This document shows, in pieces, positions 56,304-64,000 of a DNA stretch of 64,000 bases; position 1 is the first letter of the stretch; each line of letters begins with the position of its first letter. The DNA lies in assembly GCA_949775045.1 (NCBI GenBank), contig OX459110.1, forward strand, positions 5,030,229 to 5,094,228. The letters are read 5' to 3'. Source of the stretch: Metridium senile (lineage: Eukaryota > Cnidaria > Anthozoa > Actiniaria > Metridiidae). A program made the position numbers and the translations under genes. A model generated the notes under the pieces. The model did no database searches and was not told where the DNA came from. It saw nothing but the letters and a program-made list of their open reading frames with translations.

Positions 56304-59026
56304 TAATTATCTGTAACATATCGGTATACATTTGTTAGGTTAAATGCATGGGTTTCCTCTTGAATAGGTTTCTTAATTCTATTGAGATTGAATGATATAT
56401 ATAACCATTACAGCCAAACCTACTGAAGCGTTCCTATCGAGGATGGAGTGCTCGATTTGTTTTTCCAAACTTGATTTCAAATTTGTTTTTAAACTTGCAA
56501 AAACGAAACCGATATTGTAAATTTTAAAATGCAGACTTCAACCGTCAACCAATAATGGCCGGTCCCGAAATCACGATCTGTGGTAAATAACTGATAATGC
56601 TAATTTAATTTTAATTTAGTAAGCATTTATAACAATATATCTGTAAGCAGACTGGGTTTAGCAAGTCTCTGTTGTCCAAAAAAAAACATTGAAAGTAATG
56701 TTTTATTTTGAATCAGTTTTTGAAACTTACAAGAATCGATTCATTGATGGAAATTTCAAAACTAATTTGAAATCAAATTTCGATAAACAAATTAAATGTT
56801 CTAACCTCGATAGGAACGCTTCAGTAGGTTGGGCTGTAAAGCAATTTATAAAATAACCATTATATAACGCGCGCTCTCATTGGCTGAAACGTGCAAAAAA
56901 CCGTGTTTCTATAAGAGCATAGAAACACGGTTTTCAAGCGGAATGTTATTATCTGTTGTTGTTATTTTATAAAAGCATTAGAAGATATTTTCCGTGTTTC
57001 TATTCTCTGTTAGAAACACATTTGGGATTGTTGAACAATCCCGTGTATTTCTAACAGAGAATAGAAACACGGAAAATATATTTTAATGCTAAAATACTTA
57101 ATGGTTACGACCAGGGCTTATTTACATTTTTCAAAATTGGAACTATTTCCTCTTTTTAATAAAAATATTTATTGATAGTTTCTATTATATTTTTAGAAAA
57201 CACAACAACATGTTCTATCATAAACATATTATTCATTTCAATGATATTTATAACAATTATAGCAATATAATTAATGGTTACACCGTGCGCGGGCGTAATT
57301 TTTTGCATTGTTTAATATTAAGTCAATATTTGAGCTATTTCCTCTTTTTAATAAAGATATATGTATTAATAGTTTCTATTATATTTTTAGAAAACCTGAC
57401 ACGACAACACGTACTATCATAAACATCATTTAATTATAAAATGGTATTCATTAGTAATAGTTTTCCATGTTCAATTCTAAGCCCCCTGATACATTGATGA
57501 GAATAACTGTTTTACTAGTCTCCCCCGCAGCCGTTTTTAGCTTCGTCATGCATTGCATTTAGTGGCATACTAAGGATCATGTTGAAAATATAGTGCACTT
57601 ATTGGATTCATCGAGAACATTTTTGCAAAAATATTTAAGCTGATATAATTTCAATAATTCAATATTGGGTGAGACCGCAGCTCAAGCCTAATACTAAAAT
57701 CGAGACTTAAAAATCTGCCACAATGGGTGAGGATGAATCCTATAGTTGTTTTATTATACCCAACAAATAATGTTGGACACAAAAAAAAATATCTCGAGTA
57801 AACAATTAAAAAATTGCAGTCCAAAGTGTGTCGTCTACGAACCACTAATTTCAGTATTGCAAATAATTGTATAATGTTTGATGAGAGTTTGTCAACAACA
57901 TTCCATAGGGGCTTCTAAAACTCATTAATAATATTAGTTCAATCGTTTCCCACCAAGCCGGAGTCGATAAAGTCCACTGGGGCTGATCAATCATTTTAAT
58001 TAGGCTGACTCGTGCCATATGTTCTTGATCAACAGTTTAGTATATACAAAAAATATTTATTAATTGTTTCTATTATATTTTTCAATTAAAAAACACGACA
58101 ACACGTACGATCATAAACATATTACTCATTTCAATGCTATTCATGACAATTATAGCAATATAATTAATGGTTATGCCCAGTGCTTAGTTGCATTGTTTAA
58201 GATTGAATCAATATTTCAGCTATTCCCTCTTTTTAAAAAAAGATATGTATTAATTGTTTTTATTATATTTTTAGAAAACACGACAACTCGTACGATCATA
58301 AACATCAACTAATTATAAAATGGAATTCATTGGTGATAATTTTCCATGTTCAATTCTAAGCCCCCTATACATTGATGAGAATAACTGTTTACTAGTCTCC
58401 CCCGCAGCCGTTTTTAGCTTCGTCATGCATTGCATTTAGTGGCATACTAACGATCATGTTGAAAATATTATACACTTATTGGATTTATCTGAGAACATTA
58501 TGGCAGAATATTTAAGTCGATAATTCAATATTAATATTCGAAGCGAGACTTAATTAATATCTGCCATAATGAGTGAGAATGAATTCTATGTGTGTCTTAT
58601 TATACCCAACAAATAGTTGTTCAAAATATCTCGAGTAAAAATTCAAAGATTGCAGTCCAATTGGTTTCTGTGCAATATCGCAAAATAATGGATCGCCACG
58701 TATTTAATATAGGGAGATGTGATTGGAGGATTCCCTAACAGAGTTATAATAATAGACTAAATCTTCTAAACAGTGCAATGAGAAGATAAGTTTTGTATAA
58801 TCATTTTGTATAATAATTTAATGTTAAAATAATTGAAATAAATTGAATCATTTTAGTATATACGTAAATAATTTTTTTTTTCGTTATAATTTTGTTAAGA
58901 TATACATTATTTCAATTTATTTATTTACTCATTTCTAAATTGTAAATGATTTATGTTAAAAATACATAAAAATTGAGATTTTCAACAAGTGTAAAAAAAT
59001 ATATATATCAAAGTTTTATTACGTAC
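56304..59026. repeat. Repeat modules right of the transposon, with a tandem duplication of about 870 bp
   Basis: 57210-57760 and 58080-58640 share the same order of blocks: ttcaatg(at/ct)attta...acaattatagcaatat, taagccccctgatacattgatg, tttttagcttcgtcatgcat and gtggcatactaa(g/c)gatcatg. A fold-back repeat (about 56893-56942 and 56983-57078, arms around ctaacagagaatagaaacac) lies between. An inverted block with aggaacgcttcagtaggtt is at about 56418-56440 and 56808-56835. No gene is seen. Confidence 0.6.
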
Positions 59027-59824
59027 CTATAACGCCATTGGCTGCAATCCTATTATCAGAGTCTTCCAGCGACGAACCTGGCGAGAAACGAACAAGTATT
59101 ACTTCAGTTGTCCGTCCTTTCACTGTTTGGCCATTACGGCAAAAACCTTCGACCTTCAGCCAACAACCATGAGTTTGATTGTTACATACACTCTTCACGA
59201 AACTTCGTCACCGTTGAACATCCAAATGTTTAAACTATTTTCATCTGGTCTTTTTGTGCTATAATAAGTCAATCGGTCATTCCACACTAATAAGATATTG
59301 ATACGCGCGTGTACTGGTGGCCATGAACACCCCGCGCCACAAGCTCAAGCGTCTAGAAAAGGGTTTATTTGTATCCAGAATTATCGAGACTGAACTCTCT
59401 TTAGTTGGCGATTCAATTCTCTTAAAAACTTTCTTTGTTTTCGTTCCAGCATAAAATTAGCTGGTTTGCTTGACAATCGATTGACAAGCCTGGCTGTTCG
59501 AACAGACATTCAGTGTAGTCAAACTTTTATTTTAAATCATATTAAACTGTTAACCCTAACATTTCTTCTTCATTTATTTCCCTTAATTAGACACACTCGA
59601 TAGTAGATGAAAGTAAATGTCTTACCCGTTTTGCATAGCATTTCATTACGTGTCATAAAAGGCTTCAACAGCGACCTTCTCCAAACATTTTTCTTTTCCA
59701 GTTCTAATATGCTGCTCACTCGACTCCATTGTTTTATTGTTCTAGAAAGTTGAAAATCGAAACGAGACTTAAACAGCGCTAGTAACAATAAGTGTTTGAC
59801 TCTTCTTTTAAGTGAACTGCTCAT
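59027..59824 (-). CDS. Two coding exons, possible alternative 5' end of the cystatin-like gene
   Basis: Exon A (59824-59626, 199 bases) starts MSSSLKRRVKHLLLLALF after an in-frame stop and ends ...NEMLCKTG at a strong donor (g|gtaaga) in phase 1. Exon B (59077-59027, 51 bases) starts after cgccag in phase 1, adds SSLEDSDNRIAANGVI, and leaves again in phase 1 at a gtacgt donor. The next exon in phase 1 with a good acceptor that I find downstream is the second exon of the cystatin-like gene (50317), giving NGVI-D-GQSRSMTMEEQ without a stop. If so, the intron is about 8.7 kb and contains the two-gene transposon. It may equally be a separate gene whose next exon I missed. Confidence 0.5.
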
Positions 59825-60947
<1,123 letters not shown>

Positions 60948-61269
60948 AACTTCCAACAGAGTTGAGGATTGTCTAACAGATGGAATTACACCTATATCCT
61001 AGATATCCATAAACAACTTTAAGTTAATAACACATGTATAAACAAAAGGAAAAAATTACAAAGTAATTTATTACTGCATTATGGCCTACATTTTGAGCAG
61101 CGGCAACTAGTAACCCAAGAACATGTGTCACGAGGTTCAAAGGTTTTCCACACTACTCTACAAATTAATAATTTGTGAATTAACTGTGCCCTACGGTAAT
61201 TTTCTTGTAAACAATGATGCATACCGAGTTACTCAAAGGGGATTGTTGTGAGAGTACATGGTGATAATG

Positions 61270-61387
61270 TTTTGTTATGGTGTTCTTCTTCTCCTTCTCT
61301 TTTACCTGAGCATTTCCTGGAACAGCAATGTCAATGATGATTTGACGTTTGTGTTTGTAGTCGATAACAACTATGCCAGGTCGATGT
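61270..61387 (-). mobile_element. LINE ORF2 C-terminal fragment
   Basis: On the minus strand: RPGIVVIDYKHKRQIIIDI then AVPGNAQVKEKEK. It is the same ORF2 tail family as 19620-20140. Confidence 0.6.
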
Positions 61388-61660
61388 TCTATTTAACGAT
61401 TAGACCTGAGGCCCGAAAGGGCTAACGGTCAATAGCCAACGAGGCCGCAGGCCAAATATCTTTAAAACGTGTTTTTATTGTTCTTTTCCTGCCTTCTGGG
61501 TCATGGAGCTATCTAAATAATCTACAAATCGCGATTCTGCCGCTATTCTTTATCTTTTGAAAACCTATAGTCCCTGTAGCGTAGCCAATGAGATTGCATG
61601 ATTTGTGATAGACCGCGGGTTGGTGGGTGGATACTAGATCATTTGATCTGTCTGTGCAGC

Positions 61661-62527
61661 TCAATAAGAATAGGCGTGATAAATGCATGGATTAAATGCA
61701 TGGATTAAAATCTTAGTACTTTCAACCGATAAGTGCTTTCTGATACGCGATATATTGCTCAAATGATAAAATGAAGATTTGCATATAGCAGCAACTTGTT
61801 TTTCAAAGTTCATGGTGTCATCAAACATTATAACAATGTTCCTTGCTTCCCTTGACGGCTTCATTGACTCAGTACCAATGTTTACAAATGAGATTTCAGG
61901 TCCAGGACGTAATTTAGAACCAATAAGTAATAGTTCGTTCTTGTCATCATTTAACTTTAACTTGTTGGAAGACATCCAAGAATAAATATCAGTGACACAG
62001 GCCTCTATGCTTGAAACAGACGATGCTGCATCTGAAGCATCGAATGAAAAATATATTTGCGTATCGTCTGAATACAGATGGAAATCTAAGTTGTGTTGTC
62101 GGACAATGTCACCCAGTGGAGAAGTATACAGCAGGTATAAAATTGGACCAAGTACAGATCCCTGAGGTACGCCATGAACTAGGTCACGCGAAGTAGAGAA
62201 ACTTCCTCTTATATATTTACAAACTGGCTACGACTCGTAAGGTACGACTTGAACCAGGCAAGAGCCTTTTACTATTCTTCTTTTTTAAATTTGGTGAAAA
62301 CAACGATTTGAAGACAAGCAAGGGTAGAAACTTGAATTTTTGCCATACCCATACACAGTAGTAATAGATCTCTGCTTATTTTTGCCTGCTCTACATCCAC
62401 GTCGAGAAGTAGACTTAGCAATTCCAGCAGCCATTAAACTGTTCCAAACATCAGCATCCAGTCGCGGTACTTTACGAAAAGTTGAAAATATACTCCATAA
62501 GGTAGAACTTGAGTACAAAAACTTCAT
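61661..62527 (-). mobile_element. CR1/L2-like LINE fragment, internally deleted
   Basis: Reading down the minus strand: an ORF2 N-terminal piece (62527-62285, with DADVWNSLMAAGIAKSTSRR and GCRAGKN), then RT blocks ALAWFKSYLTSRSQFVNI (frame-shifted), GVPQGSVLGPILYLLY, the catalytic YSDDTQIYF near 62090, and WMSSNKLKLNDDKNELL. The frame ends near 61661. The middle of ORF2 is missing. Confidence 0.75.
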
Positions 62528-62664
62528 AATTCACTTTAAAAACGATTAAACAATTGCTCTGAAGTGATTAGCGGCTCGAAAAATGGAAATATGAAGAAAA
62601 AATCAGCAAAATGTCATAGAGCTAATAATTTGACATGCAGCCAGTGAGGCGCATGTGTATTCTA

Positions 62665-62880
62665 AGCAAGACGTAAATAATTATCGACCTATATCAGTCC
62701 TTTCTGTACTGCCATAGATATTGAAAGACATGCCACCAAATATCTTATGAACTTTTTTAAATATTGGATTCTGGACAAATTGACTGCATGTTGCTCTCAA
62801 CTTTCATTCGAGCAACTCCTTATACACCTGACAGGTCAACTAGTTGGCCTCGTATTATAGTTTACAATGTCGTGTTCAAA
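62665..62880 (+). mobile_element. LINE reverse transcriptase fragment
   Basis: The plus-strand frame reads DVNNYRPISVLSVLP, a stop, then ILKDMPPNIL and LSFEQLLI. It is a decayed RT motif 1-2 block of another LINE copy, facing the one at 61661-62527. Confidence 0.55.
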
Positions 62881-63064
62881 AAGTTAGAATATATATAAGC
62901 GATATTAAAGTTATAAACAAACAAGCTATATATAAATTATTTATTCTAAGGCAAGGGGAATAAAGGTAAGTTATCAACATACTGCAACAGTCCAGCTCAA
63001 TTACTAACTAAATGGCATGCAGCACCGTTTGCAATTTACAAATATACCCTAATCGACACCTTTC

Positions 63065-63638
63065 GTGGAAAAATTACCACATAATCCCTTAAGTATGGAA
63101 AGGATATATGACTCTTTAATATTCGGCTTTTCGTTCAGTCGAAAGGTTATCAGACGTACTATCAATGCATGCAATATGGGTACGCAGAAACAAATACAAG
63201 ACAAAGAGGACAGCGAGAAAAATATTATCAATGCGTCATTCCTTATATTTTCTTTAATATTACATACTGGCTATAGCATTATTCCAACGGCACCTCAAGA
63301 CATTCTGGCTGAGGTAAATATCCAAACTTCAACAGTCTCTTTGGCTAGCTTTGTCGTTGGATTTGTAACTTTTCTTGTATTCCCTTTCTTTATGAAGAGA
63401 ATACCGTGCCTTGTTTGGTTGATAGTTAGTGTTATCTCACAACTCGCTGCTTTAACAATCCTTGGACTTGTAAAAAGCATCATTTGGAAGCTCGTTGCAG
63501 TGTCTGTACTATATGCTGGAATAGCCGTAGGAGATATAACTATCCTATCTTTAGCCTCTTACTTCAAACCCTCGGCACTATCTTGGTATTCTACTGGAGC
63601 AGGAATTGGCTTTGCGACATGCCCACTATATTACACAG
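63065..63638 (+). CDS. CLN3/battenin-like membrane protein, first exon, cut by the window edge
   Basis: The exon is open for 191 codons and ends at a donor (ttacacag|gtatgt) in phase 1. The start is either 63065 or, better matching the family, MGTQKQIQDK at about 63176. Hydrophobic segments follow: FLIFSLILHTGYSIIPTA, SLASFVVGFVTFLVFPFF, LVWLIVSVISQLAALTIL and KLVAVSVLYAGIAVGD. The block GDITILSLASYF then ALSWYSTGAGIGF parallels the CLN3 signature GEVTFLSLTAFY...SWWSSGTG. The PQDILAEVN segment parallels AAHDIL. CLN3 proteins sit in lysosomal membranes and export glycerophosphodiesters. No downstream exon is seen before 64000. Confidence 0.75.
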
Positions 63639-63757
63639 GTATGTAGAAATACGAACAAATTAACTCTATATATTTCTAAAACATCATAATATTTTGTAAA
63701 AGTGTTTTTTATTTATTCTTTAGTTTTATGTACTTTCTTTACTGAATATTAGAGTGA

Positions 63758-64000
63758 TTTATGTTAGGCCCTGTTCACACGTACGTAGCCGGTTATTTTT
63801 GAATACGGCTATTTTTTATCCGTTTACGCCTTCAGTCCACACGTAAACGGTGTTTTCGGTCCCCGAAACCGGAGCTTTTCGAATACGCTCATTATACTGG
63901 AGATTGTTTTAAGCGGAGGTCTATCGTATACGTGTGGTCGGCAAGAACGGAGCTTTTTGAATACGATGACGTCAGGCTGTTCTCGTTTCACTTCTTCGTG
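63758..64000. mobile_element. Repeat with ggccctgttcacacgta end, cut by the window edge
   Basis: ggccctgttcacacgtacg is followed by several cacacgtaaacgg and ttttcgaatacg blocks. Such ends are common in TIR/MITE elements. The right end lies outside the window. Confidence 0.45.

Overview
The window is nuclear DNA from a multicellular animal. The evidence is spliced genes with GT-AG introns, a single-exon class A GPCR, C2H2 zinc-finger genes, a CLN3-like gene start and a stefin/cystatin-like gene. The repeat load is dense and AT-rich: DIRS/PAT-type, CR1/L2-like, Tc1/mariner-like, Harbinger-like, tRNA-SINE and fold-back elements. Repeat families and the style of the GPCR and zinc-finger genes suggest a cnidarian, probably an anthozoan. 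That is an inference, because no diagnostic locus is present.

Region by region. 1-6.5 kb has no recognisable host gene; it holds a 2.5 kb terminal-inverted-repeat (TIR) element containing a smaller MITE that itself contains a tRNA-SINE. 6.5-15.8 kb is one large element with ~950 bp TIRs and TTAA flanks, whose middle is occupied by a nearly complete DIRS/PAT-like tyrosine-recombinase retrotransposon (gag-like, RT-RNase H, recombinase, split direct repeats). 17-37.5 kb is a tandem segmental duplication of a two-exon gene joining a WW-like domain to C2H2 fingers. The first copy is intact (18109-22922). The second (30714-36515) is broken by a frameshift, a stop and a LINE insertion. 40.7-41.7 kb is a single-exon rhodopsin-like GPCR. 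42-46 kb is rich in fold-back repeats and microsatellites. 48.5-51.4 kb (minus strand) is a five-exon stefin/cystatin-like gene whose short exons had to be assembled by hand from splice sites and reading phase; two more compatible exons lie at 59.0-59.8 kb and may be its alternative 5' end. 53.2-56.3 kb is a Tc1/IS630-like transposon that carries, besides a DD38E transposase, a second intact gene for a SAM-like/CCHC-knuckle/coiled-coil protein. 61-63 kb holds LINE debris, and 63.1-64.0 kb the first exon of a CLN3/battenin-like gene cut by the window edge.

The host genes do not form an operon or pathway. The most noteworthy items are the two-gene Tc1-like transposon, the WW-zinc-finger gene pair with its dated chain of insertions, the cystatin-like gene with an altered inhibitory loop, and the gag-UGA-pol arrangement in the DIRS-like element. 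Exon joins, families and target-site calls come from reading the sequence only; no search or alignment program was run.
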